Source: Bradyrhizobium elkanii WSM2783 (GTDB lineage Bacteria > Pseudomonadota > Alphaproteobacteria > Rhizobiales > Xanthobacteraceae). Taken from it: a stretch of DNA of 64,000 nt. The DNA is taken from contig NZ_AXAP01000006.1 of assembly GCF_000472865.1 (NCBI RefSeq), positions 1 to 64,000 of the forward strand. Direction: 5' to 3'. Made by a program: the position numbers and the translations under genes. Positions 18,417 to 29,676 of the stretch are shown piece by piece. Each line of letters begins with the position of its first letter. The stretch's first letter is position 1. The notes beneath the pieces are model-generated. The model ran no database searches and was not told where the DNA came from. It worked only from the letters and a program-made list of their open reading frames with translations.

Positions 18417-18971
18417 ATGGCGCTGAATAGATCAAAGGAAGAGCGGGCGTTGGACGGCGCGACCGAGGTGTTTACCCGTTACGGCTACGCGCGCACCACC
18501 ATGGGCGACATCGCCGTTAAAGCGGGGATGTCCCGACCCGCTCTTTATCTCGTGTTCCCAGACAAGGAAGCCGCTTTCAATCGGGTGATCGCACACATGG
18601 ATCAGCGCAAGCTGACCGAGATCGCCGCTGTTCTGTCGACGCTACCGAACCTTGAATCCAAGCTGCTGCACGCGTGCCTCGCTTGGGGCCTGCACGGAGT
18701 GGAACTGGCGGCCATGCATCCGGACGCCGCCGATCTGTTCGATTTGCGCTTCCCAGCGGTCCGGCAGGTCTATGCGAACTTCCAGGCTCTGGTGACCGAG
18801 CTGATCTCCGACGCGGTCACCAACTCGCATCTGGAGGCGACCCCGGCGGATCTCGCCCGTGTTCTGGTATACGGCCTGCGCGGCCTGCGCGAGGCAGCCT
18901 CGGACCCCGACGACATGCGCCGGCTCGTCACCACGCATGTTCTTAGCTTCGCCAAGGCTATAAGTGCGTAG
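18417..18971 (+). CDS. TetR/AcrR-family transcriptional regulator
   Basis: This 184-aa repressor has the N-terminal helix-turn-helix ATEVFTRYGYARTTMGDIAVKAGMSR followed by ALYLVFPDKEAAF, typical of TetR proteins. The C-terminal ligand domain is variable and gives no ligand. GAGGA lies ten bases before the ATG at 18417, which is preferred over the TTG at 18393. It is divergent from the DUF1330 gene and probably controls it and itself through the repeats between them. Confidence 0.88.
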   Translation: MALNRSKEERALDGATEVFTRYGYARTTMGDIAVKAGMSRPALYLVFPDKEAAFNRVIAHMDQRKLTEIAAVLSTLPNLESKLLHACLAWGLHGVELAAMHPDAADLFDLRFPAVRQVYANFQALVTELISDAVTNSHLEATPADLARVLVYGLRGLREAASDPDDMRRLVTTHVLSFAKAISA

Positions 18972-19074
18972 TCACTGGCCAGATCCGTGAAAGCGACCGT
19001 TTGCCTGCCGGCAGTCTATCGGACAGCACGCGATTGACTGGCCGGACTACAACGCCTGAAACGCCGTGCTTAGT

Positions 19075-20262
19075 CTAATTCGTCTGCCGGCCGTTCCGCA
19101 TCGTCGCCAGCACGATGTCGGCGGCGCGAACGCTTGGCGGCTGGTCGCCGGTCGACATGATCGCGTCCATCGTGGCGAAGGCCTCGATCTGGCTGCGGCG
19201 CAGCGCGGAATCCGCGAGCACCTCGCCGAGCGCCTGCGACAGCTTTTCGCGCGTCGCGTTCTCCTGCAGGAATTCCGGGATCACCTCCCGGCCGATCACG
19301 AGATTGGCCAGGATCACCGATGGCACGCGGATCGCGCGGCGCAGGATGAAGGCCTCAATGGCGCCGACGCGGTAGGCCGTCACCATCGGAACGCCTGACA
19401 GCGCCAGCTCCAGCGTCACGGTGCCGGATTTGGCGAACGCGGCATGTGCGATCCTGAACGCGGCGCGCTTCTCGCTCTCGCCGACCACGATCTGCGGCTT
19501 GATCTGCCAGCCCTGCACACCCTCGCGGATCACAGCTTCCAGATGCGGCATGGTCGGAAGGACCGGCTCGAACACAACGCCGCTTGCGCGCAATTGCGCC
19601 AGCGTTTCGCCGAACAGCGCGAGGTGATGCCTGATCTCGCTGCGCCGGCTCCCGGGCAGCACCAGCAGGACCGGCGGCTGCGCATCGCGCCGCTTTGCTT
19701 CCTCGTCGTTCGGCCGCAGCGAGGCAAACTGCTCGGTCAGGGGATGGCCGACATAGCTGCAGGGCGGCCCGCGCAGCTTGCGATATTCTTCCGGCTCGAA
19801 CGGCAACAGCGCCAGCACGTGATCGACATAGCCGAGCATCGCGCGCGCCCTGCCCGGCCGCCAGGCCCAGACCGACGGCGACACATAGTCGACGATCGGA
19901 ATGGTAGGATTGCGCGCCCGGACGCGACGGGCGACGCGATGGGTGAAGTCGGGGCTGTCGATGATGACCAGCACGTCCGGCGCCGCATCGATCACGGCAT
20001 CCGTAGCGTGCCGGATCAATCGCAGGATTTTCGGCAACTGCTGCACGACAGCGGCAAGGCCGACAATCGAAAGTTCTTCGATCGGAAACAGCGACGCGAG
20101 GCCCTCGCGCGCCATCATGCGGCCGCCGACGCCAGCAAACTGCACGGCATCGCCGAGCCGCTGGCGCAGCACCTTCATCAGCGCCGCCCCGAGGCGATCG
20201 CCGGATTCCTCCGTCGCAATCAGGAAGATCTTGCGCGTGATGTCTGGGGCGCGGCCGTGCAT
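19075..20262 (-). CDS. lpxB: Lipid-A-disaccharide synthase
   Basis: LpxB joins UDP-diacylglucosamine and lipid X to form the lipid A disaccharide at the inner membrane (GT19 family). The 395-aa protein shows KIFLIATEESGDRLG at the N-terminus, FAGVGGRMMAREG, DYVSPSVWAWRPGRA and the substrate-site region AFAKSGTVTLELALSGVPMV. The open frame reaches back to 20682, but the ATG at 20262 overlaps the lpxI stop as TGATG, which indicates translational coupling. It is the last gene of the lipid A run. Confidence 0.95.
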   Translation of the reverse strand: MHGRAPDITRKIFLIATEESGDRLGAALMKVLRQRLGDAVQFAGVGGRMMAREGLASLFPIEELSIVGLAAVVQQLPKILRLIRHATDAVIDAAPDVLVIIDSPDFTHRVARRVRARNPTIPIVDYVSPSVWAWRPGRARAMLGYVDHVLALLPFEPEEYRKLRGPPCSYVGHPLTEQFASLRPNDEEAKRRDAQPPVLLVLPGSRRSEIRHHLALFGETLAQLRASGVVFEPVLPTMPHLEAVIREGVQGWQIKPQIVVGESEKRAAFRIAHAAFAKSGTVTLELALSGVPMVTAYRVGAIEAFILRRAIRVPSVILANLVIGREVIPEFLQENATREKLSQALGEVLADSALRRSQIEAFATMDAIMSTGDQPPSVRAADIVLATMRNGRQTN

Positions 20263-21119
20263 CAGCTTGGCACACCGACGACGAACAGCAGTCTTGCGTC
20301 CGCAGCCTCGATCATCGCCTGCGGTTCGGCGGCAAGCGTATTGCCGGCAATGACGGCAATCCCGGCAAGACCCGCTTTCGCGGCGCCCTCGACTGTGCGC
20401 GGCCCGACTGTCGGCAGATCGTAGCGCAGATCCTGGCTGCTCTTGGGCGCCTTCACCAGCACGCCGCGACCGCTCGGGGCGCGGATGCGGCCGTCGGCAC
20501 GCAGCCGCGTCACACGCGCCAGAAGCCCGTCGGTGCCCTCGATGTCCTCGACCGCGACCACATGCCCGTCGATCACAACCGCAGCCTGGCCGATGTCGAA
20601 CGGGCTGAGCGCGGCAAGCACCTCGCGCCCCCTTGCAATGTCGGCGCTGGCGTTGACGGCCGGCGTCGTGCGCGTGATGCAACCTTCGGGCATCAGCAGA
20701 TCCGGGGCGACATCTTTGATCCCGACCATGCGAAATCCATCCTGCTCGAGAATGCGGCCCACCCCCGATAGCAGATGATCGTCACCGCCTCGAAACGCGC
20801 GGATGACGTTTGCGAGAACACGGAGCGTCTTCAGATCCAGCCGGATTTCCGACAGCGCCGGCCGCATCAAGGTGCCGATGAAGATCAGGTCGCGGCAGCC
20901 CTCCTCGCGAAACAATCTGGTCGCCCGCCCGAGCTGGCCGACCGAAATCCAACGATGGCGGAACCCCTCGACACGGACCGGATCGCACGCGCCGCGCAAT
21001 GCGAACAGCACCGGCGCGATACCGCGTTTGGCGAGCGACTCCGCGACCGCAAACGGCATGGCGCCGCCGCCTGCGATGACGCCAACCGGAGAGGAAATCG
21101 CTGGAGCCGCTGACGTCAT
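20262..21119 (-). CDS. lpxI: UDP-2,3-diacylglucosamine pyrophosphatase LpxI
   Basis: LpxI hydrolyses UDP-2,3-diacylglucosamine to lipid X, the step done by LpxH in enterobacteria. The 285-aa DUF1009 protein has VGVIAGGGAMPFAVAESL at the N-terminus and the conserved blocks GRILEQDGFRMVGIKDVAPDLL and KAPKSSQDLRYDLPTVGP. The frame runs upstream into lpxA. The ATG at 21119, 19 bases after the lpxA stop, is the sensible start. Its stop overlaps the lpxB start by one base. Confidence 0.93.
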   Translation of the reverse strand: MTSAAPAISSPVGVIAGGGAMPFAVAESLAKRGIAPVLFALRGACDPVRVEGFRHRWISVGQLGRATRLFREEGCRDLIFIGTLMRPALSEIRLDLKTLRVLANVIRAFRGGDDHLLSGVGRILEQDGFRMVGIKDVAPDLLMPEGCITRTTPAVNASADIARGREVLAALSPFDIGQAAVVIDGHVVAVEDIEGTDGLLARVTRLRADGRIRAPSGRGVLVKAPKSSQDLRYDLPTVGPRTVEGAAKAGLAGIAVIAGNTLAAEPQAMIEAADARLLFVVGVPS

Positions 21120-21138
21120 GGCTCGGGCGCCCCTCGCG

Positions 21139-21936
21139 TCAGTGCTTGCCGTCGACAGCCGGAAGACAGAGCGGCCGCTTGCCTTTGCCGATGAAGGCGA
21201 GGATTTCGGCGATCGCCGGATCCTCGGCGGCCAGCGGCTGCACCGCGGCCAATCGCTCGGCGAAGACGCCCTCGCCATGGAATAGCTTCTGGTAGAAGGC
21301 GCGGACGGTCACCAGCCGCTCCCTGGTGAACTTGCGGCGCTTCATGCCGATGATGTTGAGACCTTCGAGCACGGCATATTGGCCGTTGGCGAGGCCGAAC
21401 GGGATGATGTCGTCGCGCACGCCGCAGACGCCGCCGACCATCACCTGTCGCCCGATCCGGGTGAACTGGTGCACGGCCGAGAGCCCGCCGATATAGACGA
21501 AGTCCCCGATCTCGCAGTGACCGCCAAGCGTGGCTGATGTCGCAAAGATCACATCATTGCCGACCATGCAGTCATGACCGACATGGCTGTTGTTCATGAA
21601 ATAGCCGCGGTCGCCGATGCGCGTCAGCCCGCCGCCCTTCACCGTGCCGATGTTCATCGTCACACCTTCGCGGATGGTGCAGCCGGTGCCGATCTCAAGC
21701 CGCGTCGGTTCTCCGCGGTAGCTCAGATCCTGCGGCGGCCCGCCCAACACTGCAAACGGCGAGATCACGCACTCCGCGCCGATCGACGTATGGCCGGAGA
21801 CGGTCACATGCGCATCAAGCTTGCAGTTCGCGCCGATCGCGACGTTAGGGCCGATGATGCAATAGGGGCCGATCGAGGTGCCCTCGCCGATCACGGCGCC
21901 ATCCGCAATCCGCGCGGTGGGATCGATCATGCTCAT
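21139..21936 (-). CDS. lpxA: UDP-N-acetylglucosamine acyltransferase
   Basis: LpxA transfers a 3-hydroxyacyl chain from ACP to UDP-GlcNAc, the first step of lipid A synthesis. The 265-aa protein begins with hexapeptide repeats of the left-handed beta helix (IDPTARIADGAVIGEGTSIG...), carries the catalytic His region GGHCEIGDFVYIGGLSAVHQF and ends in the helical LpxA C-terminal domain (LNIIGMKRRKFTRERL). It lies between fabZ (156 bases upstream) and lpxI (19 bases downstream). Confidence 0.96.
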   Translation of the reverse strand: MSMIDPTARIADGAVIGEGTSIGPYCIIGPNVAIGANCKLDAHVTVSGHTSIGAECVISPFAVLGGPPQDLSYRGEPTRLEIGTGCTIREGVTMNIGTVKGGGLTRIGDRGYFMNNSHVGHDCMVGNDVIFATSATLGGHCEIGDFVYIGGLSAVHQFTRIGRQVMVGGVCGVRDDIIPFGLANGQYAVLEGLNIIGMKRRKFTRERLVTVRAFYQKLFHGEGVFAERLAAVQPLAAEDPAIAEILAFIGKGKRPLCLPAVDGKH

Positions 21937-22092
21937 TACGACAGGCCCGCTACTGGTTGATGCGCAAGCGCGCTAAACAATCGAATTTTCCGGCTGTTAG
22001 CGCGACATTGCCCGGCATGTCCAGTGACGTATCATGACTGCATATTGCAGCGCGCGGTACACGGGACGAAGATTGAAGGCGCGCCGAGCCGA

Positions 22093-22551
22093 TCAATCCG
22101 TCAGCATCGCGCCGACATCGGCTTCGGCGACGATCTGACCGTTGACCTTGGCGTCGCCGTGAAACCACCACATGGTCTTGCGGCGGCCGATCGAGCGCAT
22201 GTGGTACTCGATGGTGTCGCCGGGCATCACAGGCTTACGGAATTTGCACTTGTCGATGGTGAGGAAGTAGACCGCGCGCGGCTTCTCGGTGCCCTCCACC
22301 GACTTGATGCCGATCACGCCGGCAGTCTGCGCCATGGCCTCGATCATCATCACGCCGGGATAGACGGGACGTTCGGGAAAATGCCCGAGGAACGATGGTT
22401 CGTTGTACGTGACGTTCTTGACGCCGATGCCGCTATAGTCGGCGCGGATGTTGATGACCCGGTCGATCAACAACATCGGATAGCGGTGCGGCAGCGTCTT
22501 GAGGATGTCGTTGATGTCCACAAGCTCGAACCTGACCGGTGACTCCTCCAT
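22093..22551 (-). CDS. fabZ: 3-hydroxyacyl-ACP dehydratase FabZ
   Basis: FabZ dehydrates 3-hydroxyacyl-ACP in fatty acid elongation and competes with LpxA and LpxD for the same substrate pool. The 152-aa hot-dog-fold protein shows [13 protein letters not shown], the catalytic His in [14 protein letters not shown] and the catalytic Glu in [12 protein letters not shown]. The ATG at 22551 overlaps the lpxD stop as TGATG. A GTG at 22554 is a less likely alternative. The position between lpxD and lpxA is the classic arrangement. Confidence 0.96.
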   Translation of the reverse strand: MEESPVRFELVDINDILKTLPHRYPMLLIDRVINIRADYSGIGVKNVTYNEPSFLGHFPERPVYPGVMMIEAMAQTAGVIGIKSVEGTEKPRAVYFLTIDKCKFRKPVMPGDTIEYHMRSIGRRKTMWWFHGDAKVNGQIVAEADVGAMLTD

Positions 22552-23618
22552 CACTCCCTTTCCTCGCCTTTCGAATTCGGCGCACCGTCACGCACCAGGC
22601 GCTCCACCGCAAGGATCTCCCTAAACCACTGTTTGGTCGGTTTGGCAAAGTGACCGCCCCAGCGGCCGTTGGCTGGAATGTCGTCCTTCACGGCACTCAT
22701 CGCGGTGACCTGGGCGCCGTCGCCGATCTTCAGATGGTTGTTGATGCCCACCTTGGCGCCCAGCGCGACATTGTCGCCAATGGTCAGGCTGCCTGCGAGC
22801 CCGATCTGGGCCGCCAGCAAGCAGTGCCTGCCGATGGTCACATTGTGGCCGATCTGGACCTGGTTGTCGACTTTAGTACCCTCGCCGATCACGGTGTCGC
22901 GCAGGCTACCGCGGTCGATGGTGGAACCAGCGCCGATCTCGACATTGTTCTGGATCAGGACCCGACCGGTCTGCGGCACCTTCAGATGGCCGTCGGGCCC
23001 GAAGAAGATGAAGCCGTAGCCGTCCTGGCCGATGTTGCAGCCGGGATGGATCAGCACGTTGTTGCCGATCAGCGTGTTCTGGATCGTCGTCTTGGCGCCG
23101 ACATTGCAGTCGCGTCCGATCTTGACATCGGCCCCGATCACGGCGCCCGCCCCGACGACAGTCCCCGAACCGATCTCGACCCTGGCCCCGATCACGGCCA
23201 ACGGGTCGACGATCACGCCGTCCTCCAGATGCGCCGTGGGGTCGATGATCGCCGACGGCGCGATGCCTTCGACACCGAACCACGAGCCCGGCCTGAGCGC
23301 GTCGCTGTGCCATTGCCGGGCCAGTTGCACGAAGGCGTGGAACGGCTTTGCGGCCCGTAACACGGCCACATGGGCAGGCACGTCCGCCTCGAAGCGCGGG
23401 CTGACCAGACAAGCACCGGCCTTGGTTGCGGCGAGCTGGTCGACATATTTGAGATTGTCGAAAAACGTCAGATGCATCGGGCCAGCCTCGTCGAGCGAGG
23501 CAAGCCCCTTGATCACATGATCGCCCCTGGCGGGATCGACCAAATGCGCCTTCGTCAACGCGGCGATGTCAGCCAGCGTCGACGAAGGGGGACTCTTGAA
23601 GAAGATCGGCAGCGCCAT
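22551..23618 (-). CDS. lpxD: UDP-3-O-acylglucosamine N-acyltransferase
   Basis: LpxD adds the second 3-hydroxyacyl chain in lipid A synthesis. The 355-aa protein has the N-terminal uridine-binding domain, then many hexapeptide repeats of the beta helix, with the catalytic His in [16 protein letters not shown], and a C-terminal helix ([17 protein letters not shown]). It starts 32 bases after bamA ends, and its stop overlaps the fabZ start. Confidence 0.96.
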   Translation of the reverse strand: MALPIFFKSPPSSTLADIAALTKAHLVDPARGDHVIKGLASLDEAGPMHLTFFDNLKYVDQLAATKAGACLVSPRFEADVPAHVAVLRAAKPFHAFVQLARQWHSDALRPGSWFGVEGIAPSAIIDPTAHLEDGVIVDPLAVIGARVEIGSGTVVGAGAVIGADVKIGRDCNVGAKTTIQNTLIGNNVLIHPGCNIGQDGYGFIFFGPDGHLKVPQTGRVLIQNNVEIGAGSTIDRGSLRDTVIGEGTKVDNQVQIGHNVTIGRHCLLAAQIGLAGSLTIGDNVALGAKVGINNHLKIGDGAQVTAMSAVKDDIPANGRWGGHFAKPTKQWFREILAVERLVRDGAPNSKGEERE

Positions 23619-23650
23619 TCCATCCGTCGCAGTGCGGCCGACGATCGCGG

Positions 23651-26230
23651 TTAGAACGATGTTCCGCCGCCAAACTTGAATTGCTGCACGCGATCGAACT
23701 GACCCTTGGTAAGTGGGACCGCGTAGTCGAACCGCAGCGGACCGAACGGCGATTGCCAGATCAGGCCGACACCGACCGAGGTGCGGACGACGTTACCATT
23801 ATCGTACTGCAGTCCGAGGCAGGTTCCAGGATTGGACGGGACCACCCCATTGCCGACAGTTGGCGGAATGCAGCCCGGCACGTTGACCTCGGCCGTCTGC
23901 GCCCACGACGTCGGTCCCTTGTAGTCATAGAGACCACCGGCGTCAGCATAGATCGACCCCTTGAGCCCGACTTCCTTCGGCAGGAACCAGAACGGCATCT
24001 GCAATTCCGCCGACACGCCCCAGTACTTGGTGCCGCCGAGCGCGTCCATCGTGCCGAACGGGTTGATGTCGCGCGGACCAATGCCATTCGGAGCAAAACC
24101 GCGGACCAGGTTCGGACCCATCTGGAAGTGGTCGAGCATCCGGATCTGATCGTTGCCGACCTGGTTGAGAATACCACCCTGGGCATGGATCAGGCCGACG
24201 ATATCGGCGACCAGCGGGGTGTAGTACTTCACGTCGATCGCGGACTTGATGTAGCTGACGTCGCCACCGACGCCGGCGAAGTCCTGCTTGAAGTCGACCA
24301 GCAGGCCGTCCGTCGGGTTCTTGTTGTTGTCGAGCGTGTTGTAGTTGAGCGAGTAGCCGAGCGCCGACGTGAGCGTCTTGCCGCCCTGCAACTCCTTGCG
24401 AACCGGCAGCGAAGCTTCGCCGTCGCTGTAGCACCACAGGCCGAGTCCGGAGCTGTCGGTGGCGCTCTGGCCCCCGGCCGTCGCAGTGCCTCCCGCGGGA
24501 ATTCCGTTCAGTTGCGCGAAGGCCGGCGACGGGTTGAAGGCAAGCAGGCCGTTGTTGGGATTGTTGTTACAGTTCGCGAGCTGGTACGGCAGGCTGATCT
24601 TCTGCTGATAGATCGAGTAGCGGAGCTGCAACGCGAGGTCTTCACGCAGGCTGAAGCCTAGCCGCGGGCTGAAGCCGAGCGTTTCGGTACCGTACGAAAT
24701 GTAGCTGTTTGCGAGTTGCTGGCGCTGGTACAGGTCGAGACCGAGCGCGACGCGATAGTCGAGCAAATACGGCTCGACGAACGACAGCGAGTAGCCGCGC
24801 GCATATTGTCCGTAGGTCACCGACGCCTTCGCAAACAGGCCTCGTCCCAGGAAGTTGCGTTCCGAGATACTGACTTCGGCGAGCGCACCGTCGGTGGTCG
24901 AATAGCCGCCCGAGACCGAGAAGTCGCCGGTCGACTTCTCCTCGAGATCGACGACCAGGACGACGCGGTCGCTGGACGAGCCCGGCTCGGTGGTGATCTT
25001 CACGCTCTTGAAGAAGTCGAGGTTCTTCAGCCGCCGCTCGGCGCGGTCGACCAGGGCGCGGTTGTAGGCGTCACCCTCGGAGAGATCGAACTCGCGGCGG
25101 ATCACGTAGTCGCGGGTGCGGGTATTGCCGCGAATATTGATACGCTCGATATAGGTCCGCGGGCCCTCGTCCACGGCGAACACGATCGAGACCGTGTGAT
25201 TCTCGAAATTGCGATCGCCGCGCGGCCGCACGACGGCGAAGGCGTAGCCGCGCCGCGAGGCTTCGATCTGCATTTCCTCAACCGATTTCTCCAGCGCCTC
25301 GGCGTTGTAGAGCGAGCCGACGGAAACACGCGAGAACGAGCTCAGCGAGTTCGGATCCAGCGTCGCGATCGAAGACTGGTAGCTGACGGACGCCACCCGA
25401 TACTGCTGTCCCTCCTCGATCTTGAAGGTGACGAGGAAGCCCTTCTTTTCGGGATCGTATTCGGTCAGCGCGGCCACCACCTGCACGTCGGCGAAGCCGT
25501 GCTTGAGGTAGAAACGGCGAATCAGGTCGCGGTCGGCCTCGACCCGATCGGGATCGTAGGTGTCGGCGCCGCCGAGGAAGCTCAGCAGGTTTGATTCGCG
25601 GGTCTTGATGACGTCGCGCAGGCGATAAGAGGAATAGTAATTGTTGCCGATGAACTCGATCGACCGGACACCGGTCTTCTGGCCTTCGGTGATGGTGAAG
25701 ATCAGGTCGACGCGGTTGTTCGGCTGCTCGATGATCTCCGGGTTGACGCGCACGTCATAGCGGCCCGAACGGCGGTAGATTTCGACGATACGCTGGGCAT
25801 CGGACTGCACCATCGGGCGCGAGAAGGTACCGCGCGGCTTCGACTGGATTTCAGCCGAAAGCTGGTCGTCCTTGATCTTCTTGTTGCCCTCAAAGGCGAT
25901 GCGGCCGATCACGGGGTTTTCGACCACGGTGACGACGATCCGGCCGCCGGCGGGCGTGATTCGAACGTCCTGGAACAGGCCGGTCTCGATCAGCGCCTTC
26001 AGGCCATCGTCGATGTCAGCCTGGCTCAGGCGCCCGCCCGGACCCGGCTTGAAGTAGGAGCGGATGGTCTCGACCTCGACACGGCGGTTCCCCTCCACCG
26101 TGATCGTCTCCACCGTCTGCGCAACGGCAGGCGCAGACACAAACATTGCCGCCAGCGAGGCAGCTACCGGCACAGCGAACATGATCAGAGCGGCAAGCAA
26201 GCCCCCCCGCACTCGCATTCCAACAATCAT
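23651..26230 (-). CDS. bamA: Outer-membrane protein assembly factor BamA
   Basis: BamA is the Omp85 core of the machine that folds beta-barrel proteins into the outer membrane. The protein is about 859 aa, with a signal peptide ending near APAVAQ, five POTRA domains (the first starts [17 protein letters not shown]) and the 16-stranded barrel with the conserved VRGF in lid loop 6 ([10 protein letters not shown]). It ends GGGTSF with a terminal Phe. The frame opens further to 26395. I choose the ATG at 26230 for its AAGGG and its signal peptide; 26218 is an alternative. The neighbours rseP and lpxD match the usual alphaproteobacterial order. Confidence 0.95.
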   Translation of the reverse strand: MIVGMRVRGGLLAALIMFAVPVAASLAAMFVSAPAVAQTVETITVEGNRRVEVETIRSYFKPGPGGRLSQADIDDGLKALIETGLFQDVRITPAGGRIVVTVVENPVIGRIAFEGNKKIKDDQLSAEIQSKPRGTFSRPMVQSDAQRIVEIYRRSGRYDVRVNPEIIEQPNNRVDLIFTITEGQKTGVRSIEFIGNNYYSSYRLRDVIKTRESNLLSFLGGADTYDPDRVEADRDLIRRFYLKHGFADVQVVAALTEYDPEKKGFLVTFKIEEGQQYRVASVSYQSSIATLDPNSLSSFSRVSVGSLYNAEALEKSVEEMQIEASRRGYAFAVVRPRGDRNFENHTVSIVFAVDEGPRTYIERINIRGNTRTRDYVIRREFDLSEGDAYNRALVDRAERRLKNLDFFKSVKITTEPGSSSDRVVLVVDLEEKSTGDFSVSGGYSTTDGALAEVSISERNFLGRGLFAKASVTYGQYARGYSLSFVEPYLLDYRVALGLDLYQRQQLANSYISYGTETLGFSPRLGFSLREDLALQLRYSIYQQKISLPYQLANCNNNPNNGLLAFNPSPAFAQLNGIPAGGTATAGGQSATDSSGLGLWCYSDGEASLPVRKELQGGKTLTSALGYSLNYNTLDNNKNPTDGLLVDFKQDFAGVGGDVSYIKSAIDVKYYTPLVADIVGLIHAQGGILNQVGNDQIRMLDHFQMGPNLVRGFAPNGIGPRDINPFGTMDALGGTKYWGVSAELQMPFWFLPKEVGLKGSIYADAGGLYDYKGPTSWAQTAEVNVPGCIPPTVGNGVVPSNPGTCLGLQYDNGNVVRTSVGVGLIWQSPFGPLRFDYAVPLTKGQFDRVQQFKFGGGTSF

Positions 26231-26405
26231 GCGCACCGCGCCCTTATCATTCCACGGCCGGCCCGTTCCCCAACGGACCGGCAGATTCCCAACCTTGCTG
26301 CACAGCTTGTAGCCAATTTTGTTACGTCGGCAACCGACTGACGGCTGTGCAATTCCATTTTCATTCCAAGACGTTGCCGTTAGGCAACGCCACAAAAAAG
26401 CCGTT

Positions 26406-27557
26406 TCACGATGCCGCGAGATGGAGAATGTCGTTGTAGGTCGCGAACACCATCAGCATTAGCACCAGAGCGAGGCCGATTCGGAACCCCATTTCCTGAG
26501 CGCGTTCAGATAACGGCCGGCCGCGGATCGCCTCGACCGCATAGAACAGAAGGTGACCGCCATCGAGCAGCGGTACCGGGAACAGGTTGAGAAGCCCGAT
26601 CGAGATCGAGAGCACGGCGGCAAGGTGAATCAGAGCGGCAATGCCGATGCTGGCGACCTGGCCCGAGATTCGCGCGATCCCAAGCGGCCCGCCGACCTGG
26701 TTTGCCGCCTCGCGCCCGGTGAACACACCGCCGATATAGGACAGTGTCCGATCGACCACGAACCAGGTCTCCTTCACCCCGAGCCAGAGCGCGGTGGCGG
26801 GATCGACCCGCTCGGTCACTTGCTCGCCCGGAGCGGTGGCGCGGGTGATTCCCAGGATGCCCTGCCGGTGGGTGTTCCCGAAGGGATCCTTGATGTCGCG
26901 AAGCTCAGGCGTCGCCTGCAACTGGATCGTGGAACCGCTGCGTTTGACGGTGAAAGTGAGCTGATCGCCGCCGTGGATGCTGACGACGCGCTGCATGTCC
27001 GAGAAGCTGCCGATCGTAGCACCGTCGATCGCGGTGATGACGTCACCGACCTGGAAACCGGCGACCGCCGCGGCACTTCCCGGCTCGACCTTATCGACCT
27101 GCGCCGTGGTGCTCGGCTTGCCGAAGAAGGTGAACAGGCAGGTGAAGATCACGATCGCCAGGATGAAATTGGCAATCGGGCCGGCGGCGACGATCGCCGC
27201 GCGCGGCGCGACCTTTTTGTGATGGAAGCTGCCCTTCCGCTCCTCCGCCGTCATGCCCGACAGGGTCTCGGTCGAGGGCGTGGAAGCTTCACTGTCATCG
27301 CCGAAGAATTTGACATAACCGCCGAGCGGAATCGCGGAGAGCTTCCAGCGCGTGCCATGCCGGTCGTTGAACCCGAACAGCTCCGGCCCGAAGCCGAGCG
27401 AGAAGGTCAGCACCCTGACGCCGACCCAGCGGGCGACCAGGAAATGGCCGAGCTCGTGAAAGAAGACGACGATAGTCAGGACAAACAGGAAGGGAACCAC
27501 ATAACCGACGAGCCCGTGGCTCAACGTGTTGAAACCATGTACGAAAAACTCGGTCAT
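26406..27557 (-). CDS. rseP: Site-2 intramembrane protease RseP
   Basis: RseP is a zinc metalloprotease that cuts transmembrane substrates, such as anti-sigma factors, within the inner membrane. The 383-aa protein has the HELGH motif (His34, Glu35, His38) in the first helix, a central PDZ domain (AQVDKVEPGSAAAVAGFQVGD) and the third zinc ligand region VPLLDGGHL near the C-terminus. It follows dxr by 42 bases and precedes bamA by 175 bases. Confidence 0.95.
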   Translation of the reverse strand: MTEFFVHGFNTLSHGLVGYVVPFLFVLTIVVFFHELGHFLVARWVGVRVLTFSLGFGPELFGFNDRHGTRWKLSAIPLGGYVKFFGDDSEASTPSTETLSGMTAEERKGSFHHKKVAPRAAIVAAGPIANFILAIVIFTCLFTFFGKPSTTAQVDKVEPGSAAAVAGFQVGDVITAIDGATIGSFSDMQRVVSIHGGDQLTFTVKRSGSTIQLQATPELRDIKDPFGNTHRQGILGITRATAPGEQVTERVDPATALWLGVKETWFVVDRTLSYIGGVFTGREAANQVGGPLGIARISGQVASIGIAALIHLAAVLSISIGLLNLFPVPLLDGGHLLFYAVEAIRGRPLSERAQEMGFRIGLALVLMLMVFATYNDILHLAAS

Positions 27558-27599
27558 TCAGTTCCCCTCAACCAGGGCAACAGGCCCGGTTCCAACCCT

Positions 27600-28823
27600 C
27601 TAAGATGCCTTTAAGGCAATTTGAGGCAATAGGGAGGCAGCCCTATTTCTCGCGTTATGGTCAACGGAAATCGCATCATCTGCCGATGTCAGAGGCGCCA
27701 GATTGCCGGACCTGATCCAGTCGTCCAGGGTCGCCTCTACCAGCCGCGCGATCGCGCCGAACTTGATCTTGCCGGCGATGAAGGCGGCAACCGCCACCTC
27801 ATTTGCCGCATTATATACCGTGGTCGCGCCCCGACCGGTCCTTAACGATTCGTAAGCCAGCCGTAGCCCCGGGAACCGCTCGAAATCCGGCGCCTCGAAG
27901 GTCAACTGGCCGATCTTGGCCAGGTCCAGCTTGGCCGACGGCCCGACGATCCGGTCCGGCCAGCCGAGGCAATGCGCGATCGGGATGCGCATGTCGGGCG
28001 TGCCGAGCTGCGCGACCACCGAGCGGTCCGAGAATTCCACCATGCCATGGATGATCGACTGCGGATGCACGAGCACGTCGATCTGATCCGGTGTCAGCGC
28101 GAACAGATAGGAGGCCTCGATCACCTCGAGCCCCTTGTTCATCATCGAGGCTGAGTCGATCGTGATCTTCTGACCCATGCTCCAGTTCGGATGCTTCAGC
28201 GCCTGCTCCAGAGTAGCCTGCTCGATGTCAGCGGGAGCCCAGGTGCGGAACGGCCCGCCGGAAGCGGTGATGATCACCCGCACCAGTTCCTCGCGATTGC
28301 CGGAGCTCAGCGCCTGAAACAGTGCGTTATGCTCGGAATCCGCCGGCAGGATGCAGGCGCCCGCCTTCAGCGCGCGCTGCATGAAGAAATCGCCGGCGCA
28401 GACCAGGCATTCCTTGTTGGCGAGCGCGACCGTCGCTCCGCGATCGACCGCCGCGAGCGCCGGCTTCAGGCCCGCTGCGCCACTGACCGCCGCCATCACC
28501 CAATCCGCCGGCCGTGCGGCCGCCTCGATGATCGCGCTGTCGCCGGCGCCGCATTCGATCCGGGTGCCCGCCAGCGCATCCTTCAATTCGGACAGCTTGC
28601 TCGGATCGGCCACGGCCGCAAAACGCACGTTGAATTCCCGGGCGAGCTTGGCCAGGGCCTGCGCATTGCCATTGGCGGTCAGCGCCTCGACGCGGAAACG
28701 GTCGCGCGCACCGCGCAGCAAGTCCATGGTGCTGTCGCCGATCGAGCCGGTGGCGCCCAGCACGGTCACCGTGCGGACCGCGGAGGCCGCAGCCTTGTTG
28801 TTTCGCAATGGGACAGCACTCAT
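27600..28823 (-). CDS. dxr: 1-deoxy-D-xylulose 5-phosphate reductoisomerase
   Basis: Dxr makes 2-C-methyl-D-erythritol 4-phosphate in the MEP isoprenoid pathway with NADPH and a divalent metal. The 407-aa protein has the nucleotide motif [14 protein letters not shown], the metal and substrate region [15 protein letters not shown] and the flexible-loop sequence ASGGPFRTW. The frame extends to 28901, but the ATG at 28823, with GGTGAGA upstream, is preferred and lies four bases after the cdsA stop. Isoprenoid supply fits the neighbouring uppS. Confidence 0.96.
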   Translation of the reverse strand: MSAVPLRNNKAAASAVRTVTVLGATGSIGDSTMDLLRGARDRFRVEALTANGNAQALAKLAREFNVRFAAVADPSKLSELKDALAGTRIECGAGDSAIIEAAARPADWVMAAVSGAAGLKPALAAVDRGATVALANKECLVCAGDFFMQRALKAGACILPADSEHNALFQALSSGNREELVRVIITASGGPFRTWAPADIEQATLEQALKHPNWSMGQKITIDSASMMNKGLEVIEASYLFALTPDQIDVLVHPQSIIHGMVEFSDRSVVAQLGTPDMRIPIAHCLGWPDRIVGPSAKLDLAKIGQLTFEAPDFERFPGLRLAYESLRTGRGATTVYNAANEVAVAAFIAGKIKFGAIARLVEATLDDWIRSGNLAPLTSADDAISVDHNARNRAASLLPQIALKAS

Positions 28824-28827
28824 TTTC

Positions 28828-29676
28828 TCACCAAACCATAAGACCGCGGCCGACGCCATCCGCGCCGCCCCGCAAGAAGCCGAAAATTGCGGCAACGGCA
28901 ACCGCGGCGACGAAGCCGTCCAGCCGGTCCATCAGCCCGCCATGGCCGGGAATAAGATGGCTGGAATCCTTCACGCCGAACCGCCGCTTCACCGCGGACT
29001 CGAAGAGATCGCCGAACTGGGAAACCACCGAGAGCACCGCGCCCAAGATCAGCAGCGGCACAACCGCGCCGAGGCCGAACACCGCAAAACCCGCCGCGAC
29101 GACGAGACTACCGACGAAGCTGCCGACCGCGCCCGCCCAGGTCTTCTTCGGGCTGACCCGCGGCCAGAGTTTTGGGCCCCCAATGCTGCGACCGGCGAAA
29201 TAGCCGCCGATGTCGGTCGCCCAGACGACCAACAACACGAACAGCAGCGCCACAAAGCCTTCTTCCGGATCCTGCCGCAGCAGGACCGAGGCGACTTCCG
29301 CGACGGCGGCGTAACAAAATCCAGCGATCGTCCACCGACGTTGCTCGGATGAAATCACAGCGATCACGATCAGCCCGATCGCCAGCACCGATAGCGCGGC
29401 GTCAAGCCGCCCTGCCCCGAGACAGAGCCCAGCAGCCGCCAGCGCAAGCGCACCGGCCACGGTCACGCGCAGCGTGTGTCCGGCGCCGATGACCATCAGC
29501 CATTCGACATAGAGGCCGATCGCGGCGAGCGTGACCAGAAGCGTCCAGAGAACACCGCCGGCATAGGCGATCGCAATCGCAACCGGCGCCAAGACCAGCG
29601 CGGCGATGATGCGCATCAAGAGATTGCGCGAGGACGGCTCGCTTCTTGCCGCGGGTGCGGCTTTATCTTGGGTCAC
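28828..29676 (-). CDS. cdsA: Phosphatidate cytidylyltransferase
   Basis: CdsA makes CDP-diacylglycerol, the precursor of all phospholipids, at the inner membrane. The 282-aa protein has about eight membrane helices and ends with the family signature: [19 protein letters not shown] followed by [11 protein letters not shown]. Translation probably starts at the GTG at 29676, which overlaps the uppS stop as GTGA. The longer frame back to 29772 lies inside uppS. Confidence 0.95.
   Translation of the reverse strand: MTQDKAAPAARSEPSSRNLLMRIIAALVLAPVAIAIAYAGGVLWTLLVTLAAIGLYVEWLMVIGAGHTLRVTVAGALALAAAGLCLGAGRLDAALSVLAIGLIVIAVISSEQRRWTIAGFCYAAVAEVASVLLRQDPEEGFVALLFVLLVVWATDIGGYFAGRSIGGPKLWPRVSPKKTWAGAVGSFVGSLVVAAGFAVFGLGAVVPLLILGAVLSVVSQFGDLFESAVKRRFGVKDSSHLIPGHGGLMDRLDGFVAAVAVAAIFGFLRGGADGVGRGLMVW

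Noticed and set aside
19075-20682. Longer start for lpxB
   Set aside because: The extra residues are Arg/Ala/Gly-rich shadow of lpxI; the TGATG overlap at 20262 gives the natural start.
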